Origin: Holosporales bacterium
GTDB lineage: Bacteria > Pseudomonadota > Alphaproteobacteria > UBA3830 > JAIRMZ01
Direction: 5' to 3'
DNA length: 8,278 nt
Assembly (NCBI GenBank): GCA_031279495.1
Contig: JAITIJ010000040.1
Span: 1 to 8,278, forward strand
Shown here: positions 1 through 5,544 of the stretch, piece by piece
How positions within the stretch are numbered: the first letter of the stretch is position 1
Layout of the letters: every line of letters begins with the position of its first letter
Position numbers and translations under genes: made by a program
Notes under the pieces: generated by a model
What the model saw: only the letters and a program-made list of their open reading frames with translations
Databases searched by the model: none
Told to the model about the DNA's origin: nothing

Positions 1-100
1 CTTACGAACCAATTTCGAAGGAATCCGCCTGTATCAAGTTTGTACTATAGCTATGGCAGAGGCTACAAAGACGCAACTGCATCGACGAGTAATCTTCAAC
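1..100. repeat. Decayed repeat unit (copy 0) at left edge
   Basis: Positions 1-57 align with 335-389, the stretch leading into copy B: both start CTTACGAA, then share an AATTTC block, a TATCAAG or TATCCAAG block, and ATAGC just before the first stem. The GC hairpin is absent; TAGCTATGG (48-56) replaces TAGCCGCGG and only a remnant resembling the 3' arm of stem 2 follows (ACAAAGACG at 65-73). A segment ACTGCATCGACG (76-87) resembles the post-stem sequence of copy B. An internal loss of about 40 nt would restore the usual unit spacing to copy A. Confidence 0.4.
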
Positions 101-193
101 ACAAACATCCGTCCGACAAGATTTCGCGGAGGGAGTCCTTGATAATTGCTCCTCACACATAAATTCAATGCAAATTCTTATCAAGAGCTATAG

Positions 194-283
194 TAGCCGC
201 GGCGCGATGCCGCGGGGCCTTTGTGACATTAATTTATTTGGTATAGACACAAAGGCGTAGTCACACTGACACAAACCTCACGC
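194..283. repeat. Hairpin repeat unit, copy A
   Basis: Stem 1 pairs CCGCGGC (197-203) with GCCGCGG (209-215) around the loop GCGAT. After a single G, stem 2 pairs GCCTTTGTG (217-225) with CACAAAGGC (248-256) around a 22-nt A/T-rich loop. The tail carries CACTGACAC (264-272) at the same distance from stem 2 as in copy B, and a possible weak third pairing GCGT (255-258) with ACGC (280-283), which overlaps the base of stem 2. A TATAGT hexamer at 189-194 lies directly before stem 1, but no good -35 was found at normal spacing. The function is unknown. Confidence 0.75.
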
Positions 284-379
284 AGAAAACTAAAAGCATA
301 CCACTTGTATTGAGGAAACGCTTCAGTCACATCACTTACGAATAATTTCCAAAGCGTACCCTCGTATCCAAGTTGGTTA

Positions 380-470
380 TAGCCGCGGTGTGATGCCGCG
401 GGGCCCTCATGCCTCCTCCGTTGCTAAAATACGGTCATGAGGGCGTCGATGCACTGACACGACGCTTACG
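380..470. repeat. Hairpin repeat unit, copy B (compensated stem 2)
   Basis: Stem 1 pairs CCGCGGT (383-389) with GCCGCGG (395-401) around GTGAT, with one G-T wobble at the loop end. Stem 2 pairs GCCCTCATG (403-411) with CATGAGGGC (436-444); three base pairs differ from copies A and C on both arms together. The 24-nt loop has an inner helix CCGT (418-421) with ACGG (431-434). A third possible stem pairs GCGTCG (443-448) with CGACGC (460-465), overlapping the last two bases of stem 2, so the two would compete or stack. CTTACG follows at 465-470. Confidence 0.75.
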
Positions 471-573
471 TATAACATTCAACTGCAGAGATCTGCATCT
501 GCTTTCCATGGCTGTGCCACATAGACACAGAACCCTACAGAGTTCTAAGGAAGACTTCTACCTGATACCGAAA

Positions 574-660
574 TAGCCGCGGCGTGATGCCGCGGGGCCT
601 TTGTGCCAACTCTTTTGTTTAGAAAAAGACACAAAGGCGTCGATGCACCCTTCTCTTACG
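574..660. repeat. Hairpin repeat unit, copy C, abutting the end of ettA
   Basis: Stem 1 pairs CCGCGGC (577-583) with GCCGCGG (589-595) around GTGAT. Stem 2 pairs GCCTTTGTG (597-605) with CACAAAGGC (630-638). The 24-nt loop holds an additional 6-bp helix, TCTTTT (611-616) with AAAAGA (624-629), stacked directly on the 3' arm and leaving a 5-nt bulge on the 5' side. GTCGATGCAC follows exactly as in copy B. The CTTACG tail (655-660) includes the ettA stop codon read on the minus strand. On that strand the GC hairpin could help terminate ettA transcripts, but it is followed by CTATTTC, not a run of U, so this is weak. Confidence 0.75.
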
Positions 661-2338
661 CAAAGACCTCTAGCGAGCGATAACGTACACGATTCGGGAT
701 TGTTCCTTCTAGACCCAAGCGCTGTTTTTTGTCTTCTTCGTAGGCGGCGTAATTCCCTTCAAACCACACAACACGACTGTCACCTTCAAACGCGAGAATG
801 TGCGTTGCAACACGGTCCAAGAACCACCGATCATGGCTGATGATCACCGCACACCCAGCAAACTCCAGCAATGCCTCTTCCAGAGCGCGCAATGTGTCCA
901 CATCCAGGTCGTTGGTCGGCTCATCAAGTAACAACGCGTTAGCACCTTCTTTCAGAATGCGTGCAAGGTGCACGCGGTTGCGCTCTCCTCCGGACAATTG
1001 CCCTACACGTTTCTGTTGATCTGTTCCGCGGAAACCAAAGCTTGCCACATATGCACGGCTTTGTACAAGGCTCTTACCAAGAAGGAACTCTGTCTGCCCA
1101 TCTGAGATTTCTTCCCAAACAGTATGATCATCTTTCAGAACATGTCGACTTTGATCAACATAAGCAAGCTTAACGGTGTCACCCACGATAATCTGACCGG
1201 CATCTGGGATCTCTGCACCAGCGATCAGTTTGAAAAGGGTTGTTTTTCCAGTACCATTAGCGCCAATGACACCCACAATACCACCTGGAGGAAGAGCAAA
1301 ATCCAGATTCTCGAATAATAACTTTTCGCTAAACGCTTTCTTGACTCCTTGCACCTCAATCACACGCTCTCCTAGCCGCGGACCATGCGGAATAACGATC
1401 TGTGCCTGATCCGGCACCTTTTCATTTTCCTTTTGCAGAAGAGTCTCATAAGAGTTTAAACGCGCTTTGCTCTTTTTCTGTCGCGCTTTTGGGGTTTCGC
1501 GTATCCATGCCAGTTCGCGAGCGAGCATCCGTTGACGCGCATCTTCGTGCTTGCTCTCTAAAAGCAAGCGTTTTTGCCGCTCTTCTAACCACGTTGCGTA
1601 ACTTCCTTCAAATGGAATCGCTTCTCCCCGATCGAGTTCTAGAATCCATCCGACAAGCTCAAGAAAATACCGATCATGCGTGACAAGCACAACAGTTCCT
1701 TTATATGCACGCAGGTGCTGTTCAAGCCAGGCGATAGATTCAGTATCTAGGTGATTTGTAGGTTCATCAAGAAGCAGTAAATCTGGCTTTTGCATCAGCA
1801 ATCGGCAAAGAGCAACACGTCGGCACTCTCCTCCTGAAAGATGCGTAACAGGCATATCTCCAGAAGGGCATCGCAGCGCCTTCATCGCAATATTCGCCTT
1901 CCGCTCAAGGTCCCATGCATCTAACGCATCGATCTTTTCTTGAAGATTGGCCTGCTCTTCGATAAGTTGTGCCATTTCGTCATCGTGCAAGGATTCCGAG
2001 AAACGTGCCGACACCCTCTCAAAATCCTCGAGTAATTGCCGCGCCTCCGTTAAACCTGACAGAATATTATCTTGTACGTTTAAAGAGGGATTTAGCTGCG
2101 GCTCTTGCGGCAGATATCCCACACGTGCACCCTGAGCTACCCAAGCTTCGCCTTGAATCTCGGCATCGATACCCGCCATGATCTTTAAAAGAGTGGACTT
2201 TCCCGCGCCATTACTGCCAATAATGCCAATCTTTGCGCCAGGCAAGAACGAGAGCCACACATCTTTCAAGGTCTGACGGCCACCGGGATAAATCTTGCTC
2301 ACGCCTTTCATGACATAGATATATTGGTAGGATGCCAT
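656..2338 (-). CDS. ettA: Energy-dependent translational throttle protein EttA (ABC-F ATPase)
   Basis: EttA is a cytoplasmic ABC-F protein with two ATPase domains and no membrane domain. In E. coli it binds the ribosomal E site and gates the first elongation steps according to ATP/ADP level. The 560-aa product is close to the family's usual ~555 aa. Domain 1 has Walker A GSNGAGKST (41-49), Q-loop near Q78, LSGGE (167-171), Walker B ending DEPTN (191-195) and switch His221. The acidic helical stretch around 95-140 is the expected arm. The linker (about 240-320) contains the family motif WIRETPKARQKKSKAR. Domain 2 has GANGTGKTT (359-367), LSGGE (448-452), DEPTN (472-476) and His502. All ATPase residues are intact. 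The start fits the family N-terminus (MASYQYIYVMKG); the ribosome binding site is weak (GGA about 8 nt upstream). A tRNA gene lies 22 nt upstream on the same strand. The C-terminus ends YRSLEVFA, slightly longer than I expect, reaching into repeat copy C. Confidence 0.95.
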   Translation of the reverse strand: MASYQYIYVMKGVSKIYPGGRQTLKDVWLSFLPGAKIGIIGSNGAGKSTLLKIMAGIDAEIQGEAWVAQGARVGYLPQEPQLNPSLNVQDNILSGLTEARQLLEDFERVSARFSESLHDDEMAQLIEEQANLQEKIDALDAWDLERKANIAMKALRCPSGDMPVTHLSGGECRRVALCRLLMQKPDLLLLDEPTNHLDTESIAWLEQHLRAYKGTVVLVTHDRYFLELVGWILELDRGEAIPFEGSYATWLEERQKRLLLESKHEDARQRMLARELAWIRETPKARQKKSKARLNSYETLLQKENEKVPDQAQIVIPHGPRLGERVIEVQGVKKAFSEKLLFENLDFALPPGGIVGVIGANGTGKTTLFKLIAGAEIPDAGQIIVGDTVKLAYVDQSRHVLKDDHTVWEEISDGQTEFLLGKSLVQSRAYVASFGFRGTDQQKRVGQLSGGERNRVHLARILKEGANALLLDEPTNDLDVDTLRALEEALLEFAGCAVIISHDRWFLDRVATHILAFEGDSRVVWFEGNYAAYEEDKKQRLGLEGTIPNRVRYRSLEVFA

Positions 2339-2360
2339 GCTTTATCCGTTTTTATTAAGG

Positions 2361-2437
2361 TGGTAGGCCCGGCAGGACTCGAACCCGCGACAGCTCCGTT
2401 ATGAGCGGAGAGTTCTAACCAGCTGAACTACAGGCCC
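2361..2437 (-). tRNA. tRNA with CAU anticodon (probably tRNA-Ile2, otherwise elongator tRNA-Met)
   Basis: Read on the minus strand, the 77-nt sequence folds as a cloverleaf. The acceptor arms are GGGCCTG and CGGGCCT, with G-U pairs at 1-72 and 6-67. The D arm is GTTC/GAAC, the anticodon stem CTCCG/CGGAG with loop CTCATAA, and the T arm GCGGG/CCTGC with loop TTCGAGT. Discriminator A is followed by an encoded CCA. The loop places CAT at 34-36. An initiator is unlikely: position 1 pairs with 72 and the anticodon stem lacks three consecutive G-C pairs. The GGGCCTG acceptor and CCG/CGG anticodon stem resemble, from memory, bacterial Ile2 tRNAs whose C34 is changed to lysidine by TilS, but elongator Met cannot be excluded by eye. 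It is probably co-transcribed with ettA. Confidence 0.93.
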
Positions 2438-2450
2438 TTCCACGCCCTTA

Positions 2451-2479
2451 ACAATCGGCGTTTCTGCTGAAACCGTCAA
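2451..2479 (-). promoter_or_regulatory. Possible sigma-70 promoter for the tRNA-ettA transcript
   Basis: On the minus strand TTGACG (2479-2474) is separated by 17 nt from GATTGT (2456-2451), which would place the start of transcription a few nucleotides before the tRNA 5' end at 2437. The -35 is close to TTGACA; the -10 matches TATAAT at only three positions. Position and spacing are the main support. Confidence 0.35.
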
Positions 2480-2567
2480 GATCGTCCTCAACATTAAGGT
2501 TCTTTTAATATTTCGCGCTTATCATGTGTGTAAAGTTGGCAGTAGAAGAGAGAAAAAAGAGAGAAAT

Positions 2568-3665
2568 ATGTTATCCGCTAAAAGTACTCCCTCAAAACAG
2601 TTTCTCTTTGTAGTCGCAGGATCCGCTTTGGGAATATTCTTCCTGATATTAACGGTGGAATCTCTTATGGACTCCGCTCATGCAGAGCAGAGTATATGGC
2701 AGAAAACTCTTCTGATATTCTCCCTTACGGGCATTTCTATTTTTTGCATAAACGTACTGTTACAAAGGTGCGCCGCCAAATCGATCGCAACTCTTTCTCG
2801 TGTGGTGGCACAACTTGTTCATGGAAAAAAGAGTGTACAGTTTCCAAACTTTACTGACAGCACTCTTCAGGAGTTATCTACAAACATCCAAAAACTAAAC
2901 AAAGCAAAGATCAAATCGGCAGAAAAAGCAGAACAAGTACAGCGCGCCAGCCAGCAGAAAGATGCCTTCATTTCTAGCATGAGCCACGAATTAAGGACGC
3001 CGCTGAACGCTATTATTGGATATTCCGAGATGCTGCATGACGAAATCGTTGAGTCTGGCAATGCTGAGTGGCAGGAAGACATTCGAAAAATTCATGTAGC
3101 AGGAGAGCATTTGCTAAGCATGGTCAATAATATCTTAGACCTTTCAAAGATAGAGGCCGGGAAAATGACCGTCTTCTCAGAAACATTTGATATTAACAAT
3201 CTATTGAACGACGTAAGAGACATTTCCAGTACGCTTACATCAAAAAATGCTAACACATTGGTCATAGACACGCCGAAAGAGGCGGGAACGATGACGACAG
3301 ATTTAACGAAAGTGCGTCAGAGTATTCTCAATTTTGTCAGCAATGCAGCAAAGTTCACAGAAAAAGGAACGATTACTGTGCGTTGTCACATCGAAGAAGA
3401 AAAGGGGCAAGAATGGGTGTCGTTCGATGTGATAGATACAGGAATAGGTATGACTCCCGAACAAGTGCGCCGAATCTTTCAGCCTTTTCAGCAAGCAGAA
3501 GACTCCACGAGTAAAAAATTTGGAGGCACAGGCTTGGGATTAACCGTGACCAAGAAATTCTCTGAAATCCTGGGTGGTGGTGTTGCGGTGCATTCAGAAG
3601 TCGGCAAAGGCTCGACTTTCTCGATCCGCCTTCCACGAGAGTTTGTCTCACGAGAGAAAGAATAA
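2568..3665 (+). CDS. Membrane-bound sensor histidine kinase, orphan
   Basis: This inner-membrane sensor kinase autophosphorylates a histidine and passes the phosphate to a response regulator. From the ATG at 2568 it is 365 aa. Two membrane segments (about 11-31 and 46-65) are separated by only some 14 residues. A short linker and coiled-coil stretch (about 70-130, rich in K, E, Q and A) follow. The dimerisation/phosphoacceptor domain has SMSHELRTPLNAIIGYSEML with His140. The ATPase domain has an N box around N255-N259 (NFVSNAAKF), G1 box DTGIG (290-294), F box FQPFQQ (304-309) and G2 box GGTGLG (319-324). There is no PAS or receiver domain. A GTG at 2526 would add 14 charged residues; I prefer the ATG because the membrane segment then lies near the N-terminus and a TATCAT hexamer at 2520-2525 could be a -10 element. 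No response regulator lies in the window, so partner and signal are unknown. Confidence 0.9.
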   Translation: MLSAKSTPSKQFLFVVAGSALGIFFLILTVESLMDSAHAEQSIWQKTLLIFSLTGISIFCINVLLQRCAAKSIATLSRVVAQLVHGKKSVQFPNFTDSTLQELSTNIQKLNKAKIKSAEKAEQVQRASQQKDAFISSMSHELRTPLNAIIGYSEMLHDEIVESGNAEWQEDIRKIHVAGEHLLSMVNNILDLSKIEAGKMTVFSETFDINNLLNDVRDISSTLTSKNANTLVIDTPKEAGTMTTDLTKVRQSILNFVSNAAKFTEKGTITVRCHIEEEKGQEWVSFDVIDTGIGMTPEQVRRIFQPFQQAEDSTSKKFGGTGLGLTVTKKFSEILGGGVAVHSEVGKGSTFSIRLPREFVSREKE

Positions 3666-3754
3666 CGTTAGAAGGGGAACAAAATTCTAGCACTTTGCTT
3701 CGTTTTTCCCTCATTGCCCGGCACTTCATGTCAGTCTCCCTCCGTTCTCTTTCC

Positions 3755-3783
3755 GAGACTTCTTTGTTTGTGTCTGCTATACT
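3755..3783 (+). promoter_or_regulatory. Probable extended -10 promoter of the Do-family protease gene
   Basis: TATACT (3778-3783) is preceded by TG one base upstream (TGCTATACT), the extended -10 form that can work with a poor -35. The hexamer at 17-nt spacing, GAGACT (3755-3760), is weak. The -10 lies about 30 nt before the protease ATG, giving a short leader with a strong ribosome binding site, and implies transcription independent of the kinase gene upstream. Confidence 0.55.
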
Positions 3784-3805
3784 ATTTTCATTTCTAATTC
3801 TAAAA

Positions 3806-3812
3806 GGGAGGA
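3806..3812 (+). promoter_or_regulatory. Strong ribosome binding site fixing the protease start
   Basis: GGGAGGA (3806-3812) ends 3 nt before the ATG at 3816. This is the best Shine-Dalgarno sequence in the window, and it selects the ATG that begins the signal peptide. Confidence 0.75.
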
Positions 3813-3815
3813 AGT

Positions 3816-5225
3816 ATGCGCATATATTTCTTTGCAGTAATTTCCTGGTTATTTTTTATCTTTCCGAACGTGATTCTGGCAGAAGAACAAGTTCCTCATA
3901 CTTCTCAAGTGCCACAGACACAATCGGAAATTACGCTGTCTTTTAGCTCTGTGGTAAAGAAGTCGTCTCCTGCTGTTGTGAATATTTATGCTAAGTGCAA
4001 AGTGCAAGGAATGGAGCCTATTTTGGCGGATCCTTTTTTTGGCGGTTTATTTGGTCCGTTTTTTGGAGTGTTGCCAGCAGAACGTGTTCAGAACGCGCTT
4101 GGCTCAGGAGTAATTGTTCGTGCAGATGGGTTGGTGATCACGAATCACCATATTGTAGAAAACGCCTCAGAAATTCGTCTTGTTCTGCATGATGGGCGAG
4201 AGGTTGAGGCCAAAGTTATCGTAGATGACGCTAAGACAGACCTGGCATTGTTAAAGATACAAGACCAGAAAGGTCCTTTCCCTTATTTGGAATTAAGAAG
4301 CGTCGATACGTTAGAAGTAGGGGACTTGGTTCTTGCCATCGGGAATCCGTTTGGCTTGGGACAATCTGTCACATCAGGCATTATCTCTGCTTTAGCCCGT
4401 ACGCATGTGGGCGAGGGGTGCTATCGTTATTATATTCAGACAGATGCCGCTATTAATCGTGGAAATTCCGGAGGAGCGCTTGTTAGCCTTGATGGAAAGC
4501 TAGTTGGAGTAAATACGTTTATCCTATCCGCTTCAAAGGGTTCTCAAGGGCTCGGTTTCGCGATTCCTGCGGATCTTATTCGCCAGGTTATTTCTGTTGC
4601 GGACCAGGGAGGCAAGGTTGTTCGTCCGTGGCTTGGGGTTAAGCACGCACCGATTCCGCAAGAAGTAGCAGATGCGTTAGGTATGACACGTGCACAAGGC
4701 ACACAAATCGTTGCTGTTTTAAAAGACAGCCCCGCGGAAAAAGCAGGACTGCAAGTGGGAGATATCGTTACGCATATCGATGCGCGTGTTATTGAAGACG
4801 AACAGGCCTTCGTGTTTCGCGTAGGAACAAAGAACGTTGGAGATAAAATACACCTCCGTATTCATCGTAAGGGGAAACAAATGGAGCTCGATGTCGCTCT
4901 TACAGCTCCTGCGGATGTTCCTCCGCGTAAACTGACTATTCTCAAAGGGCAGCACCCTCTTAATGACATCACTATATGCAATATTAATCCAGCTGTTGTC
5001 GCTGAATTGTCTGTTCCTGTCACAGATTCAGAGGGGGTTGTCGTCTTCTCTGTCGAAAAAGAATCTGCCATTGGCCTTATGCAAGGAGATATTTTGCTAA
5101 ATATTAACGGAAAGCAGATTGCTTCCGTTAGTGATGTTCAAGAGGCCTTAAAAATACCTCTTCAGGCCTGGCAGTTCACCATCAAAAGAGGCAACCAGAA
5201 ATGCAAATTTAACGTGCGCCGATAG
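3816..5225 (+). CDS. Do-family (DegP/DegQ-like) periplasmic serine endoprotease
   Basis: This trypsin-like protease/chaperone degrades or holds misfolded envelope proteins. The 469-aa product begins with a signal peptide (charged start, hydrophobic core 4-20, probable cleavage after LA near residue 22). The protease domain (about 40-265) has the catalytic triad: His112 in TNHHIV, Asp142 in TDLALLKI, and Ser218 in RGNSGGAL. The LA-loop region around 62-92 is rich in F, G and P. Two PDZ domains follow (about 270-362 and 375-466), each with the GD(I)(V/L) core (GDIVTHID at 316-323; GDILLNINGK at 424-433). This single-protease, two-PDZ layout is that of DegP, DegQ and MucD; sequence by eye does not separate them, so no symbol is given. 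It has its own promoter and follows a sensor kinase by 150 nt, which fits a role in envelope stress, though a regulatory link is only inferred. Confidence 0.95.
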   Translation: MRIYFFAVISWLFFIFPNVILAEEQVPHTSQVPQTQSEITLSFSSVVKKSSPAVVNIYAKCKVQGMEPILADPFFGGLFGPFFGVLPAERVQNALGSGVIVRADGLVITNHHIVENASEIRLVLHDGREVEAKVIVDDAKTDLALLKIQDQKGPFPYLELRSVDTLEVGDLVLAIGNPFGLGQSVTSGIISALARTHVGEGCYRYYIQTDAAINRGNSGGALVSLDGKLVGVNTFILSASKGSQGLGFAIPADLIRQVISVADQGGKVVRPWLGVKHAPIPQEVADALGMTRAQGTQIVAVLKDSPAEKAGLQVGDIVTHIDARVIEDEQAFVFRVGTKNVGDKIHLRIHRKGKQMELDVALTAPADVPPRKLTILKGQHPLNDITICNINPAVVAELSVPVTDSEGVVVFSVEKESAIGLMQGDILLNINGKQIASVSDVQEALKIPLQAWQFTIKRGNQKCKFNVRR

Positions 5226-5272
5226 CAGTAAACTTTCTCACGAAAGGGGTCTGAAGTGCGATGGGGAGAGTG

Positions 5273-5296
5273 CTTTGTTTGGTTCATCAAGCAAAG
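5273..5296 (+). other. Hairpin between the protease and downstream genes
   Basis: CTTTGTTTG (5273-5281) pairs with CAAGCAAAG (5288-5296) as a 9-bp stem with one G-U pair and a 6-nt loop. A smaller hairpin, CTTTC/GAAAG, lies at 5233-5246 just after the protease stop codon. Neither has a run of T after it, so they may be weak terminators, mRNA 3'-end stabilisers, or chance. Confidence 0.3.
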
Positions 5297-5322
5297 GCAG
5301 TAACTGAACTTCTCTAAATGGA

Positions 5323-5514
5323 ATGAGTATATTTTCTTTCGCATTCCTAGCCCTTCTGCTTCCCTTCGCCAGAGAGGTTGATTGTCGAGAGAGTGAGTTT
5401 ATGCATTTTCCTTCCTATGGGCTCACCAAGGCTGCTCTCGTGTTCATGGCATCTGTGGTTTTGTGCTGTGTTCCTTTCATTTTTGCTAGAGGTGTCCTAT
5501 ATAACAGTCTTTAG
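5323..5514 (+). CDS. Small hydrophobic protein, possibly DUF1467-like
   Basis: The 63-aa product has a hydrophobic N-terminus (MSIFSFAFLALLLPFA), a short polar stretch with E, D, C and R (about 17-32), and a membrane segment (about 35-58, LTKAALVFMASVVLCCVPF). The pattern LALLLPF, then a polar loop, then L-x-KAL before a membrane helix resembles DUF1467 proteins of alphaproteobacteria, which often lie near rnj and proS. This is recall of a pattern, not a search result. The product is shorter than the ~85-95 aa typical of that family and no clear ribosome binding site precedes the ATG. The nearest upstream in-frame stop is at 5305, so little extension is possible. It reads in the same frame as birA and ends 27 nt before the proposed birA start. 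It could also be a degenerate gene or a chance open frame. Confidence 0.45.
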   Translation: MSIFSFAFLALLLPFAREVDCRESEFMHFPSYGLTKAALVFMASVVLCCVPFIFARGVLYNSL

Positions 5515-5528
5515 ATTAGGTGTTAAGC

Positions 5529-5544
5529 AAGGAGAATTCTTATC
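5529..5544 (+). promoter_or_regulatory. Ribosome binding site pointing to a non-ATG start of birA
   Basis: AAGGAG (5529-5534) is followed after 7 nt by ATC (5542-5544) in the birA frame. No ATG, GTG, TTG or CTG occurs in frame between the TAA at 5524-5526 and a TTG at 5614. The other rare candidate, ATT at 5536, is only 1 nt from the AAGGAG. Initiation at ATC is therefore the best reading, unless the sequence has an error here. Confidence 0.5.

Larger units (their letters stand above)
1..660. repeat. Tandem array of ~190-nt hairpin repeat units (gene-free region)
   Basis: This stretch has no convincing coding sequence. It holds three copies (A, B, C) of a GC-rich two-hairpin core whose first stems begin at 197, 383 and 577, spaced 186 and 194 nt apart, plus a decayed copy at about 1-100. 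Every core starts with TAGCCGCGG, has a 7-bp first stem, a single G spacer, a 9-bp second stem with a variable 22-24 nt loop, and continues with GCGT. The linkers are A/T-richer and mostly diverged, though CTTACG recurs at 2-7, 335-340, 465-470 and 655-660 (within 1 nt). The array may continue left of the window. I do not recognise the family. It could be a tandem small-RNA locus, a palindromic intergenic element comparable in style to Rickettsia palindromic elements, or a structured DNA site. The strand of any transcript is unknown. Confidence 0.8.

Noticed and set aside
39..69. TTTGTA/TACAAA hairpin in the decayed unit as an intact stem 2
   Set aside because: The alignment of 1-57 with 335-389 places these bases partly upstream of the core, so the pairing is probably coincidental.
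2..184. 60-codon open frame on the minus strand at the left edge
   Set aside because: It overlaps the decayed repeat unit, has no family resemblance and a cysteine/serine-rich composition typical of chance frames.
194..660. CRISPR array or integron attC sites as explanation of the repeats
   Set aside because: Units are spaced about 190 nt with long diverged linkers instead of uniform short spacers, no cas gene is present, and the attC core ends (GTTRRRY and complement) are absent.
1373..1381. TAGCCGCGG, the repeat's first nine bases, inside ettA
   Set aside because: It encodes part of the normal EttA linker (PRLGERVIE-like region) and is not followed by the rest of the repeat, so it is a chance match.
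3670..3715. Terminator after the histidine kinase (AGCA-CTT-TGCT followed by TCGTTTTT)
   Set aside because: The stem is only 4 bp; the longer pairing of AGGGGAA with TTTTCCCT has a large loop and no T run after it.
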